Shown: positions 24,845-35,563 of the stretch, piece by piece
Layout: each line of letters starts with the position of its first letter
Numbering within the stretch: the stretch's first letter is position 1
From: Sphingomonadales bacterium
Lineage (GTDB): Bacteria; Pseudomonadota; Alphaproteobacteria; Sphingomonadales; Sphingomonadaceae
Assembly: GCA_028868535.1 (NCBI GenBank)
Contig: JAGWUH010000006.1
Span: 50,651 to 114,650 of the forward strand
DNA length: 64,000 nucleotides
Direction: 5' to 3'
Notes under the pieces: generated by a model
What the model was told of the DNA's origin: nothing
Seen by the model: only the letters and a program-made list of their open reading frames with translations
Database searches by the model: none
Translations under genes and position numbers: made by a program

Positions 24845-25773
24845 CCCGCGCCGGCGCCGGTGAACAGCGCGCGGACCTCGTCCGGCGCACGCCGCAGCAG
24901 TTCTGCCGCCAGCCGCCGGGGGGCGTCCTCGTCGCCGGGGGGCATGGCCACCTCGCCGTCGATGCGGCTGCGTCCGTCCGGGCTGAATAATGCCGCGTGG
25001 ATGTGCAGCCGTCCCGCCAAGACCTCGGTGCGGATCGCCACCGCGCTGTGGCAATTGCCGCCCAGCGCCGCCAGGACCGCACGCTCGGCCAGAACCGCCT
25101 GGCGCGACGCGGCATCGTCGATCGCGCCCAGCAGCGCGCGCGTGCGGTCATCATCGGCGCGGCACTCGATCGCGATCGCGCCCTGGCCGGGCGCCGGCAG
25201 CCACTGCGCCGGGTCGAGCGCATGGCCGACATGCGCCTGTCCCAGACGGTTCAGCCCGGCGCAGGCCAGCAACGTCGCGTCGGCCTCCCCCGCGGCCAAC
25301 TTGCCGAGCCGGGTGGCGACATTGCCGCGGAACGGCACGATCCGGCAATCCGGGCGCAAATGCAGCAGTTGCGCCGCGCGCCGCGGCGCGCTGGTGCCGA
25401 TGCGCGCGCCGGGCGCGAGAGCGGCGATCGACGGTGCGCCGACCAGCGCATCGCGCACGTCCTCGCGCGGCAGCACCGCGGCGATGGCCAGCCAGTCAGG
25501 CCGCAGCGTCTCGACATCCTTCAGCGAATGGACCGCGAAGTCGATCTCGCGATCCCACAGCCACTGGTCCAGCTCCTTGGTCCACAGCGCCTTGCCGCCG
25601 ATCTCGGCCAGCGGTCGATCGAGCACCTTGTCGCCGCTGGCCGTCACCGGCACGATCTCGATGGCCAGCCCGGCGTGCGCGGCCTGCAGCCGGTCCCGGG
25701 CCTCCTCGGCCTGGGCCATCGCGAGCGGGGAGCGGCGGGTGCCGAGGCGGAGCGTCAGCGGAGAGTCAGGCAT
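24841..25773 (-). CDS. hemC: Hydroxymethylbilane synthase (porphobilinogen deaminase)
   Basis: HemC (310 residues) polymerises four porphobilinogens into hydroxymethylbilane on a covalent dipyrromethane cofactor. The cofactor Cys lies in [10 protein letters not shown] near residue 238. The N-terminal [20 protein letters not shown], the active-site Asp segment [16 protein letters not shown], and the Arg-rich [21 protein letters not shown] are all well preserved. It is divergent from tsaD, with only 44 bases between the starts. This hemC/tsaD head-to-head pair is common in sphingomonads. Confidence 0.97.
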   Translation of the reverse strand: MPDSPLTLRLGTRRSPLAMAQAEEARDRLQAAHAGLAIEIVPVTASGDKVLDRPLAEIGGKALWTKELDQWLWDREIDFAVHSLKDVETLRPDWLAIAAVLPREDVRDALVGAPSIAALAPGARIGTSAPRRAAQLLHLRPDCRIVPFRGNVATRLGKLAAGEADATLLACAGLNRLGQAHVGHALDPAQWLPAPGQGAIAIECRADDDRTRALLGAIDDAASRQAVLAERAVLAALGGNCHSAVAIRTEVLAGRLHIHAALFSPDGRSRIDGEVAMPPGDEDAPRRLAAELLRRAPDEVRALFTGAGAG

Positions 25774-25817
25774 CGCGGGTTGTGCTAATCGCGATTGCGG
25801 CTAAGGGAAAGGCGCAT

Positions 25818-26918
25818 ATGCCGATCGTGCTCGGGATTGAATCGTCATGCGACGAAACCGCGGCTGCGCTGGTGCGCGCCGACCGGACGATTCTCGCCCA
25901 GCGCATTGCCTCCCAGGACGAGGCCCACGCGCCCTACGGCGGCGTCGTCCCGGAAATCGCCGCGCGCGCCCATGCCGAACGGCTGGCACCGCTGATCGCC
26001 GCAACGCTTGGCGATGCCGGGATCGCGCTGGATGGGGTGGACGCCATCGCGGCGACGGCCGGACCCGGCCTGATCGGCGGCGTGATGGTCGGCCTCGTCA
26101 CCGCCAAGGCGCTGGCGATGGCGTCGAACAAGCCGCTGCTCGCCATCAACCACCTCGAAGGCCACGCGCTCAGCCCGCGCCTTGCCGACGCCACGCTGGC
26201 ATTTCCCTACCTGCTGCTGTTGGCGTCGGGCGGCCATTGCCAGTTGCTGCTGGTCGAGGGCGTCGGCCGCTACCGTCGCCTGGCGACGACGATCGACGAT
26301 GCGCTTGGCGAGGCTTTCGACAAGACCGCCAAGATCCTTGGCCTCGGCTATCCCGGCGGGCCGGCGGTGGAACGGCTCGCGGCCGAGGGCGACCCCCGGG
26401 CCGTGCCGCTGCCGCGCCCGCTGCTGGGCAGTGCCGAGCCGCATTTCTCGTTCGCCGGGCTGAAGAGCGCGGTGCTGCGCGCGAAGCAGGCGATGCGGCC
26501 GCCGCTGGTCGTCCGCGGCTGCTGCTCGGGCGAGCCGGTGCAGGTCGCCCCGGCGTGCCCGTTGCACACCGATGCCGATATCGCCGCCAGCTTCCAGCAG
26601 GCGGCGATCGACTGCGTGATCGATCGCACCCGCAAGGCGATCGGGGTGGCCGGCCCGGTCGCGGCGCTGGTCGTCGCCGGCGGCGTCGCCGCCAACCGCG
26701 CGATGCGCGCCGCGCTCGAGACGCTGGCGCACCAGCACGGCCTGCGCTTCGTCGCGCCGCCGCTGCCGCTCTGCACCGACAACGCGGCGATGATCGCGTG
26801 GGCCGGCCTCGAACGGCTCGGCCAGGGCCAGGAAGATGGATTGGACATCGCGGCCCGGCCACGCTGGCCGCTCGATCCCGATGCGGCGCCGGTACGGGGG
26901 GCAGGGGTCAAGGCATGA
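25818..26918 (+). CDS. tsaD: tRNA threonylcarbamoyladenosine transferase TsaD
   Basis: TsaD (366 residues) is the catalytic Kae1-type subunit that attaches threonylcarbamoyl to A37 of ANN-decoding tRNAs. [16 protein letters not shown] opens the ASKHA fold, and [12 protein letters not shown] holds the metal-binding His pair. Other conserved blocks are [33 protein letters not shown] and [10 protein letters not shown]. Between [17 protein letters not shown] and [10 protein letters not shown] there is an extra stretch of about 20 residues with the cysteines [14 protein letters not shown], absent from E. coli TsaD. Its stop overlaps the gpsA start (ATGA). The start has AAGGGAAAGG upstream. Confidence 0.97.
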   Translation: MPIVLGIESSCDETAAALVRADRTILAQRIASQDEAHAPYGGVVPEIAARAHAERLAPLIAATLGDAGIALDGVDAIAATAGPGLIGGVMVGLVTAKALAMASNKPLLAINHLEGHALSPRLADATLAFPYLLLLASGGHCQLLLVEGVGRYRRLATTIDDALGEAFDKTAKILGLGYPGGPAVERLAAEGDPRAVPLPRPLLGSAEPHFSFAGLKSAVLRAKQAMRPPLVVRGCCSGEPVQVAPACPLHTDADIAASFQQAAIDCVIDRTRKAIGVAGPVAALVVAGGVAANRAMRAALETLAHQHGLRFVAPPLPLCTDNAAMIAWAGLERLGQGQEDGLDIAARPRWPLDPDAAPVRGAGVKA

Positions 26919-27928
26919 ACGGAACGGCAAGAATCGGCGTGATCGGCGCCGGCGCCTGGGGCACCGCGCTGGCGCAGATGCTCGCGCAGGACGGGACCCC
27001 GGTCCTGCTCTGGGCGCGCGAGGACGGCCTGGCCGAGGAAATCAACGACCGGCACGCCAACACGCCGTTCCTGCCCGGCATCCCGCTGGCCCCGGCAATC
27101 CACGCCACGCGCGACCTCGCCGCGCTGGCGCACCTGCCGACGCTGCTCGTGGTGGTCCCGGCGCAGTTCCTCGCGTCGGCACTGCGCGGCCTGCCGGATG
27201 CGCGCCGTGACCTGGTGCTTTGTGCCAAGGGGATCGAGGCCGGCTCCGGCCGCCTCATGCTCGACATCGCTGGCGAGGCCGCGCCCTCGGCACAGCTTGC
27301 GGTCCTGTCCGGGCCCACGTTCGCCCGCGAGGTCGCGCTTGGCCTCCCCACCGCGATCACGCTCGCCTGCGCCGGCGGTGAAGCGCAGTGGCAGCGGCTC
27401 TCGGCGCAGATCGCGCGTCCAACCTTCCGTCCCTACTATTCGGACGATGTGGTCGGGGCGGAGATCGGGGGCGCCGTCAAGAACGTGCTGGCGATCGCCT
27501 GCGGCGTGGTCGAAGGCCTCGATCTCGGCGAAAATGCGCGCGCCGCCCTGATCGCGCGCGGCTTCGCCGAGATGCTGCGTTTCGGCGAGGCGCTGGGCGG
27601 CCGGGCGGAAACGCTGTCCGGCCTCTGCGGCCTCGGTGACCTGGTGCTGACCTGCGCGTCCACCGCCAGCCGCAATTTCTCGCTGGGCAAGGCGCTGGGG
27701 GAGGGGCAGACCGCCGCGGAAGCCCTGTCCGGCAAGCTCTCGGTCGCCGAGGGCGCCGCCACCGCCCCGGTCCTTGCAGAACTCGCCGCCCGGCGCGGTA
27801 TCGCGATGCCGATCGTCGCCGCGGTGGATCGCCTGCTCAAGGGCGATGCACCGGCGCGGCAGGTGGTCTCGGAACTGCTCGCGCGACCGCTGACGGCCGA
27901 GCGCAGCCCGTCGAGCCTGCCCGCTTGA
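26915..27928 (+). CDS. gpsA: Glycerol-3-phosphate dehydrogenase [NAD(P)+]
   Basis: GpsA (337 residues) reduces dihydroxyacetone phosphate to sn-glycerol 3-phosphate for phospholipid synthesis. The dinucleotide-binding loop [18 protein letters not shown] is at the N-terminus. The family signature [16 protein letters not shown] follows, with the catalytic Lys in [17 protein letters not shown] and a C-terminal [14 protein letters not shown] block. It is coupled to tsaD by an ATGA overlap and to the flippase gene by a TTGA overlap, giving a three-gene operon. Confidence 0.97.
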   Translation: MNGTARIGVIGAGAWGTALAQMLAQDGTPVLLWAREDGLAEEINDRHANTPFLPGIPLAPAIHATRDLAALAHLPTLLVVVPAQFLASALRGLPDARRDLVLCAKGIEAGSGRLMLDIAGEAAPSAQLAVLSGPTFAREVALGLPTAITLACAGGEAQWQRLSAQIARPTFRPYYSDDVVGAEIGGAVKNVLAIACGVVEGLDLGENARAALIARGFAEMLRFGEALGGRAETLSGLCGLGDLVLTCASTASRNFSLGKALGEGQTAAEALSGKLSVAEGAATAPVLAELAARRGIAMPIVAAVDRLLKGDAPARQVVSELLARPLTAERSPSSLPA

Positions 27929-29454
27929 CCGAAGCCAAAGGCCATACCGACATCGCCGCTCTCGCTAAAGGCGGGCGGACGAACTTCTTCGGCTTCCTGT
28001 TGCGGCTGTCGGCGACGGCGCCGTTCCTGTTCATCGGTGGGCGGCTTTACGGGCCGGAGCTGCTCGGGCGGTTCGCTTCGGCCATGGTGGCGATCCAACT
28101 CGCCGGCCAACTCTGCACGCTGGGGCAGAAGCGCGGGCTGGCGCAGCGGCTTTCGGAGGACCCGCGGCATCCGGCCTGCGTCGTCGCCGACGGCATGTTG
28201 CTGAGCGTGATGATCGCCACCGTCGCCGCGACAGTGCTGTGGCTGGTGCCGGTGATCGCCTTTCCGTCCGGCCACTTCACCTGGATCGACCGGCTGATGG
28301 TGATCACCGTGTTCCCCTCGACGCTGACCGACATCGGCCTGGCGGCGATGGCCTATCGCTACGACGTGGCGGCAACGGTGCGGGCGCGCTCGGTGGTCGA
28401 GCCGTGGACCGCCTCGATCGTCGCCGCCGCGCTGTGGCCGCTCGGGACCTATGGCGGCATGCCGGTGCTGGCCGAATGCGGGCTGTCGATCGCCTACATC
28501 ATCTCCATCTTCGCCTCGGCGCTGACCGCGCTGGTACCGACGCTGCGGGCCTATGGCAGGCCGCATGCATGGCATCCGCACCCGTTGCGCATCGGCCGGC
28601 TGGCGCTGGCCTCGATGCCGCTGGCGGCGGCGGACGCGGTGGAGTGGGGGACGCGCAAGCTCGACATCGCCATCCTCGGCCTGTTCGCGACGCCGGCAGC
28701 GGTGGGCGTCTACTATGCGGCGCAGCAGGTCGCCTCGCTGCCGCAGAAGCTGAAGACCAGCTTCGAGCCCATCCTCGGGCCGGTCATCACCCGTAACCTG
28801 AAGGAGGGCAACCTCGGCGCGATCGCCCGCCAGGTGTGCCAGGTCGGGTTCTGGATTACTGCGGCACAGGCCGGGATCGCGTTGGCGCTGGCGATCCCCG
28901 GCAATGCGGTGATGGGCCTGGTCGGTCCGAAGTTCGTCGGCGGCACCGGGGCGCTGGCGTTCCTGCTGGCCGCCGAGGTCGCGGCCGCCACCGCCGTCGT
29001 CAGCGAGGCGGCGCTGATCTACATGGCGCGCATCCGCAACCTCGCCGTCTCGGTCGGCACGATCGTGCTGCAGGGGCTGCTGACGATCGGCGGGATCGAA
29101 CTGGTCGAGGATGCCCACCTCGGCGAATTGTACCGCGCTGCGGCCGCCGCCGCGGCGCTGCTGCTCACCCTGTCGATCGCATCGCTGGTCAAGGCGCGGA
29201 TGCTCGCCCGGCTGCTCGACCAGTCGATCAACAATTGGCGCTGGTCGCTGGTCGTCGCGGCGCTGGCGGCAGGGACCATCGGCGCGGCGATCGTGACGCT
29301 GACCCCGGAATGGGTGCATATCATTCCCGGCATCCCGCTGATTCTCGGCGTGTGGTGCTGGATCATCTGGAAATGGGGCTTCGGCCCCGATGATCGCGTG
29401 CTGTTTCGCCGCAACGTCGGCGGCGAGCCCCCTGCCGCCGAACCAGCCGCCTGA
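27925..29454 (+). CDS. Polysaccharide flippase-like membrane protein (Wzx/MOP type)
   Basis: This 509-residue integral membrane protein has about 12-14 predicted helices and resembles the MOP superfamily (oligosaccharide flippases and lipopolysaccharide biosynthesis proteins). It starts at a TTG that overlaps the gpsA stop. The first helices carry GRTNFFGFLLRLSATAPFLF, and the centre has KLDIAILGLFATPAAVGVYY followed by ASLPQKLKTSFEPILGPVI, the pattern of MOP exporters. It would move a lipid-linked glycan or related lipid across the inner membrane. The last residues are a cytoplasmic tail. No glycosyltransferase genes lie nearby, so the cargo cannot be named. Confidence 0.8.
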   Translation: MTEAKGHTDIAALAKGGRTNFFGFLLRLSATAPFLFIGGRLYGPELLGRFASAMVAIQLAGQLCTLGQKRGLAQRLSEDPRHPACVVADGMLLSVMIATVAATVLWLVPVIAFPSGHFTWIDRLMVITVFPSTLTDIGLAAMAYRYDVAATVRARSVVEPWTASIVAAALWPLGTYGGMPVLAECGLSIAYIISIFASALTALVPTLRAYGRPHAWHPHPLRIGRLALASMPLAAADAVEWGTRKLDIAILGLFATPAAVGVYYAAQQVASLPQKLKTSFEPILGPVITRNLKEGNLGAIARQVCQVGFWITAAQAGIALALAIPGNAVMGLVGPKFVGGTGALAFLLAAEVAAATAVVSEAALIYMARIRNLAVSVGTIVLQGLLTIGGIELVEDAHLGELYRAAAAAAALLLTLSIASLVKARMLARLLDQSINNWRWSLVVAALAAGTIGAAIVTLTPEWVHIIPGIPLILGVWCWIIWKWGFGPDDRVLFRRNVGGEPPAAEPAA

Positions 29455-29471
29455 AAGGAGGAAGTTTCGCC

Positions 29472-30068
29472 GTGAGCCCCTTCATCGAGCCGGCCTGGCT
29501 TCAGGCCAACTGGATGGCCCTCGCCGGGATCGTGCTGATCCTCCTGGCGCTACTGTGGTGGCTGCTGTCGCAGCGCAAGCCGGATCGTCGCCGCCGCTAC
29601 CAGGCGCCTGATGCCCTCGACGAGGGCGCGGCGCCGGCGCAGCGCAACCAGGCCTATATCGATGCGCCCTCGGCCGCCACCGCGGCGCTGGCCGGTACGG
29701 GCCCGGACATCCTCGGCGGCATCGGCGAGGTCATCGCCGCTGCCGCCGCGCATGAGGTCGAAGCCGCGCAGGAAGCCGGCCAGGGGACGATGGCCGATGC
29801 CCTCGCGCCCGAGGCGCCGCCCGCCGCCCCCGCCGATGATCTCACCCGCATCAAGGGCCTCGGCCCCAAGCTGGCGACACGGCTGGCCGAACTCGGCGTC
29901 ACCAGCTTTGCCCAGATCGCCGCCTGGGACGGCGCCGATCTCGCCCGCATCGACGGCCAGCTCGGCGCCTTCGCCGGCCGCCCCGCGCGCGACCAGTGGG
30001 TGGAGCAGGCACGGTTCCTCGCCACGGACGATGTTGCCGGCTACGAGGCGAAGTTCGGGAAGCTTTAG
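29472..30068 (+). CDS. Membrane-anchored helix-hairpin-helix protein
   Basis: This 198-residue protein begins at a GTG with a strong AAAGGAGGAAG ribosome binding site. One membrane helix (WMALAGIVLILLALLWWLL, residues about 14-32) is followed by a basic stop-transfer, an Ala/Pro-rich linker, and a C-terminal helix-hairpin-helix unit: DDLTRIKGLGPKLATRLAEL then GVTSFAQIAAWDGADLARID. That motif matches the H3TH-like segment found in NuoE C-terminal extensions and many small alphaproteobacterial proteins, where its role is unclear. It may bind nucleic acid or a protein at the membrane. The gene follows the flippase after 17 bases and may belong to the same transcript. Confidence 0.75.
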   Translation: MSPFIEPAWLQANWMALAGIVLILLALLWWLLSQRKPDRRRRYQAPDALDEGAAPAQRNQAYIDAPSAATAALAGTGPDILGGIGEVIAAAAAHEVEAAQEAGQGTMADALAPEAPPAAPADDLTRIKGLGPKLATRLAELGVTSFAQIAAWDGADLARIDGQLGAFAGRPARDQWVEQARFLATDDVAGYEAKFGKL

Positions 30069-30134
30069 GGGTTGCTCAGTTCACTGCGGAAGCCAACTCA
30101 CTTTGGCCTTCTGGAACTGCGAAGCCGTGTCGGG

Positions 30135-30437
30135 TCAAGCAGCTTCGCGATCGCCGCGTCGCTGGACCGTCAGTTCGAGTCCCAGAGCCGAAAGCACCGC
30201 GGTCAAGGTTTCGAGCGTCGGGTTGCCGTTCTCGGACAGCGCCTTGTAAAGCGCCTGGCGACCCAACCCGGTCCTCTTGGCGATTTCACTCATTCCGCGC
30301 GAGCGTGCGATGTCCCCAAGGGCGCTGGCGATATGCCGGGCATCATTCCCTTCCATCGCGGCTTCCAGATAGAACAGGATATCCTCCTCGGTCTGGAGGT
30401 GATTGGCCGCATCAAACGGACGAAGCTCCATTGTCAC
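30135..30437 (-). CDS. HI1420-type addiction-module antitoxin
   Basis: This 100-residue protein matches the family of DNA-binding antidotes found downstream of HI1419-type toxins. LRPFDAANHLQTEEDILFYL is the characteristic start. ASALGDIARSRGMSEIAKRT and GLGRQALYKALSENGNPTLE form the helix-turn-helix. A GTG at 30437 (giving MTMELRPFD) fits the family start and has GGAG upstream; an ATG six bases further in is the alternative. It overlaps the toxin 3' end by 26 bases, so synthesis is coupled. Last gene of a three-gene operon. Confidence 0.88.
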   Translation of the reverse strand: MTMELRPFDAANHLQTEEDILFYLEAAMEGNDARHIASALGDIARSRGMSEIAKRTGLGRQALYKALSENGNPTLETLTAVLSALGLELTVQRRGDREAA

Positions 30438-30777
30438 GCTCGATTTCTTCCTTCAGCTGCTTTGCCTGCGCAACATCGGCATCTTGCGTACGCTTGTCAC
30501 CTCCGCACAGGAGAATGACCAGTTCCCTGCCTCGCTGGAAGTAATAGACCCTGTAGCCCGGACCGTAATCGACCCGCAATTCAAAGACCCCGCCACCTAC
30601 GGACTTGTGATCTCCAAAATTGCCGTTCGACGCGCGCTTCAGGCGGTCAACGATCCGTGCCATCGCCCGCCGGTCCCGCAAGGAGCCGAGCCAATCCGTG
30701 AAGACGGGTGTTTCCGCCAGTTGAAAGGCTTGTCCTATATGGAGGACAATTGGCGATTTGTCAAGTTTGGAAGGCAT
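30412..30777 (-). CDS. HI1419-type RelE/ParE-superfamily toxin
   Basis: This 121-residue protein of the RelE/ParE superfamily is of the HI1419 subfamily. The diagnostic run is present: FTDWLGSLRDRRAMARIVDR, then KSVGGGVFELRVDYGPGYRV and VILLCGGDKRTQDADVAQA. It starts at an ATG three bases after the stop of the DUF4357-like gene, with hardly any ribosome binding site of its own, so it is probably translated by coupling to that gene. In this family the toxin comes first and the antitoxin second, as here. The target of these toxins is thought to be mRNA on ribosomes, but this is not known for this member. Confidence 0.88.
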   Translation of the reverse strand: MPSKLDKSPIVLHIGQAFQLAETPVFTDWLGSLRDRRAMARIVDRLKRASNGNFGDHKSVGGGVFELRVDYGPGYRVYYFQRGRELVILLCGGDKRTQDADVAQAKQLKEEIERDNGASSV

Positions 30778-30780
30778 TGC

Positions 30781-31203
30781 TCAACTCAACAAGTCTAAGC
30801 GGCACCAGTTTTGACTGGAGGGCAAGCGACCTTCCCAGAAACGCAATCCGTTCACGTTGTTGCCTGTGATCGCCGATGCAGCGGCTGAGGGACTCGTAAA
30901 GCTTGTCCCTTTCGCATCAATCCATTTGCCATTGGCGATTTGGGCCGTGAATGCCTTGCCTTTGTAAATGGCCCTCAACTCTGTGCCGTCGGGCAGGAAA
31001 AGGCCACGGCTGTGGAACCCCTTGCGAGCATCTCTGAATGCATTCGGAACGGCGCATTCCAGCTTCGACAATTCTGTCTCGGCTTCCCGGGCTGACTCAA
31101 GATTTAGCAGTGAGCGCAAGACGTCATTGTAGGTGTGGCGCTCGCTCATTCGCATAGAAGTCAACGCCTTCCATACGTCGAAATCCACGTCGATCTGATA
31201 CAT
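30781..31203 (-). CDS. DUF4357-like protein with ribbon-helix-helix-type N-terminus
   Basis: This 140-residue protein opens the three-gene island. Residues 1-35 (YQIDVDFDVWKALTSMRMSE onward) resemble the SeqA-type ribbon-helix-helix N-terminus: one strand, then two helices with a polar turn. Residues 70-130 read ELRAIYKGKAFTAQIANGKW then SPSAAASAITGNNVNGLRFW, the pattern of DUF4357/DUF2924-like modules that often accompany restriction or defence genes. The start has a very strong TAAGGAGG signal. Directly upstream is a promoter with a palindromic operator, so this protein or the antitoxin may bind it. The function is not established. Its codon and base use is less GC-rich than the flanking genes, which suggests transfer. 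Confidence 0.7.
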   Translation of the reverse strand: MYQIDVDFDVWKALTSMRMSERHTYNDVLRSLLNLESAREAETELSKLECAVPNAFRDARKGFHSRGLFLPDGTELRAIYKGKAFTAQIANGKWIDAKGTSFTSPSAAASAITGNNVNGLRFWEGRLPSSQNWCRLDLLS

Positions 31204-31219
31204 GGCCCACCCTCCTTAG

Positions 31220-31252
31220 AGCACTAATAGTGCTAAACAGAGATTGGGTCAA
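31220..31252 (-). promoter_or_regulatory. Promoter-operator of the three-gene island
   Basis: On the minus strand TTGACC (31247-31252) and TATTAG (31224-31229) are exactly 17 bases apart. The -10 box lies inside AGCACTATTAGTGCT (31220-31234), a perfect 15-bp palindrome about its central base. TAAGGAGG and the ATG of the DUF4357-like gene follow within 20 bases. This is a textbook layout for autorepression. Confidence 0.78.
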
Positions 31253-31259
31253 TAGCGGC

Positions 31260-33449
<2,190 letters not shown>

Positions 33450-33544
33450 AGCTGCAGAATATGGAGGTTCGGCTTTCGTTCCGCAATCCCGACTTGCCGT
33501 CGATCGCTGTCCGGCGCAGCTTCGTCGCGAGAGAGGAGACCACC

Positions 33545-34024
33545 ATGGCCAAGACGATCGAGCAGCTTCTCGCCGAATCGGAGATCAAGGACATCCAGAT
33601 GCGCTACTGCCACGCAGCGGACCGGCGCGATTTCGCATTGATGCGTGAATGCTTCCACCCCGACGCCAGCACCGAATTCGGGACGTTTGCCGGCGGCGTC
33701 GACGATTTCATCGCCGCCGGGATCGAGACGCTGAAGGCGTTCTCGGTCACCCAGCACATGACCGGCAACCAGCTCGTCCGGCTCGACGGTGATTCGGCCT
33801 GGGCCGAACACTACGCGATCGCCACGCACCGCATCCCGGAAGGCGATGGCGAGCCCGAGCGCGATTTCGTCTGCGGCATCCGCTATGTCGACCGGGTCGA
33901 GCGGCGCGACGGCGAATGGCGCATCGCCCGCCGCGAGATGAACCTCGACTGGTCACGGATCGACGCGATCGATCATGGCCTGACGACGCCGCGCCTGCGC
34001 GCGGTCGATGACGCGCCGGCCTGA
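33545..34024 (+). CDS. SnoaL-like (NTF2-fold) protein
   Basis: This 159-residue protein has the NTF2-like cone fold of the SnoaL_4 type. [20 protein letters not shown] followed by [12 protein letters not shown] is the standard first half (helix, Tyr/His-Ala pocket, then strand), and [14 protein letters not shown] the last strands. In this superfamily the fold hosts ketosteroid isomerase-like or dehydratase-like enzymes as well as non-enzymatic binding proteins, and the reaction here is unknown. ATG 33545 has GAGAGGAGACC upstream; an upstream in-frame ATG (33461) would reach into the uvrB promoter region and is unlikely. Sphingomonads carry many such genes in degradation clusters. Confidence 0.85.
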   Translation: MAKTIEQLLAESEIKDIQMRYCHAADRRDFALMRECFHPDASTEFGTFAGGVDDFIAAGIETLKAFSVTQHMTGNQLVRLDGDSAWAEHYAIATHRIPEGDGEPERDFVCGIRYVDRVERRDGEWRIARREMNLDWSRIDAIDHGLTTPRLRAVDDAPA

Positions 34025-34124
34025 GCAACGGCCTCAGCAATGGGATGATCGCGACGGTTGGCAGCGCGCCGTGCGCTTGTTACCCCCTTGGCACCCCCCT
34101 GCTCATACGCCCGGAGGAACTTCG

Positions 34125-34691
34125 ATGACCGCATTCGCTTCCCGTGCCCTGGTCCTGGCCGTGCTGGCCGGCACGTTCGCGCTCGGCGCCTGCAAGAAGG
34201 ACGCGGTCAACGAAAGGAACGCGACCCCGGGCGAAGTCGCCTCCAGGGTGGCCGAGTCGGGCGCCAGGCCGCAGCCGGGCCGCTGGGAATCGACGCTCAA
34301 GCTCGAAGCGATCGACATGCCGGGAATGCCGCCGGAGGCGAAGGCGATGATGCAGAAGTCGATGGGCACCGCGCGCACGCTGGTCACTTGCCTCTCGCCC
34401 GAGGGTGCCGCCCGGCCCGCCGCCGATTTCTTCAACCAGGGCAAGAGCGGCTGCACGTACGACGCCTTCAAGATGGCCGACGGCCACCTCGACGCGACGA
34501 TGACCTGCAAGCAGGGGCCGGAGGCGATGAAGATCACGCTGTCGGGCTCCTACGGCGCCGACGCTTACGAAGTGCATACCCATTCGACGGTGTCGATGCC
34601 CGACGGCAAGGCCATGACCCAGTCGATGACCATGACCTCGCGTCGCACCGGCGATTGCAAGGGCGACGAGCTGAACGCGAAAAAAAGCTGA
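34125..34691 (+). CDS. DUF3617 lipoprotein
   Basis: This 188-residue predicted lipoprotein has signal peptide MTAFASRALVLAVLAGTFA with lipobox LGAC, so Cys23 is lipidated. The rest matches DUF3617: PGRWESTLKLEAIDMPGMPP, a TCLSPEGA segment, two more cysteines (SGCTYDAF and ATMTCKQGP) that may form a disulfide, then THSTVSMPDGKAMTQSM. The family is periplasmic and of unknown function, and is abundant in sphingomonads. A CCGGAGGAAC stretch precedes the ATG. Confidence 0.85.
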   Translation: MTAFASRALVLAVLAGTFALGACKKDAVNERNATPGEVASRVAESGARPQPGRWESTLKLEAIDMPGMPPEAKAMMQKSMGTARTLVTCLSPEGAARPAADFFNQGKSGCTYDAFKMADGHLDATMTCKQGPEAMKITLSGSYGADAYEVHTHSTVSMPDGKAMTQSMTMTSRRTGDCKGDELNAKKS

Positions 34692-34735
34692 TGCCCGTTC
34701 ATCGCCTGTTGATAGGCAATGCCTAGCTTGGCGGG

Positions 34736-35497
34736 ATGACCAGTTTTCCCATGCCCCGCCACCGCCCTTTCCGGGCGAACGCCGGTGCGGTGCAGCGGCT
34801 GGCTCTTGCCGGACAGCCGCGCCCGGAAGGCGTTGCCGGACCGCGCCTGCGGTTCCTGCTCGGTGAATTCGCGGCTCTCGCGCCGCGCTTCGGCACCCGT
34901 CAGCCGGTCGCGCCCGCGCTCCGGCCCCAGCCGGTCATGCTGTTTCCCGGCTTTGGCGCGCATCCGGTGCGGATGCGGCCGATGCTCCACGCGCTGACCG
35001 CCGCCGGGCACGATGCGCACGAATGGGGCCTCGGCTTCAACCTGGGGCCGACCCCGGAAAACTTCGCCTTCCTGATCGGCCGCGTCGCGGCGCTGTCGCG
35101 CCACTCGCGCCAGCCGGTCGCCTTGGTCGGCTGGAGCCTGGGTGGGCTGTTCGCGCGCGAGATCGCCAAGCGCATCCCGCGCAGCGTCGGCCGCGTCATC
35201 ACCATGGGCACGCCGTTTTCCGGGGACCGGCGCTCGAACAACGCCTGGCGCGCCTACCAGCTGGTGACCGGCCATTCGGTCGACGCGCCGCCGATTCCGG
35301 GCAACTTCGCGGAAAAGCCGCCGGTGCCGACAGTGGCGATCTGGAGCCCGCGCGACGGCATCGTCTCCCCCCGCGCGTCCGCCGGCTGGCCGGGAGAGCG
35401 CGACCGGGCGGTGGCGTTGCGCTGCAATCACCTCGGTTTCGCCAACCGCGCCGAAGCGATCGCGGCGGTGCTGGAACAGCTCGACGCCGATTTCTAG
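34736..35497 (+). CDS. Alpha/beta hydrolase
   Basis: This 253-residue protein of the alpha/beta hydrolase fold has no signal peptide. The nucleophile elbow is GWSLGG in PVALVGWSLGGLFAREIAKR. The oxyanion region PVMLFPGFGAHPVRMRPML precedes it, an Asp in VAIWSPRDGIVSP is the probable acid, and RCNHLGFANRAEA supplies the His. The set resembles PGAP1 or lipase-like hydrolases that act on hydrophobic esters. It lies 44 bases after the DUF3617 gene with its own start. The substrate cannot be named. Confidence 0.85.
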   Translation: MTSFPMPRHRPFRANAGAVQRLALAGQPRPEGVAGPRLRFLLGEFAALAPRFGTRQPVAPALRPQPVMLFPGFGAHPVRMRPMLHALTAAGHDAHEWGLGFNLGPTPENFAFLIGRVAALSRHSRQPVALVGWSLGGLFAREIAKRIPRSVGRVITMGTPFSGDRRSNNAWRAYQLVTGHSVDAPPIPGNFAEKPPVPTVAIWSPRDGIVSPRASAGWPGERDRAVALRCNHLGFANRAEAIAAVLEQLDADF

Positions 35498-35563
35498 CGG
35501 GCGTCCCACTCTCGCCAACGCCTCGCGCATCTGCCAACCTGCCGCGATACAGCGGAGAGAACG

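Noticed and set aside
27436..29319. Long open frame opposite gpsA and the flippase gene
   Set aside because: Composition is His/Arg/Gln-rich antisense of two well-supported genes.
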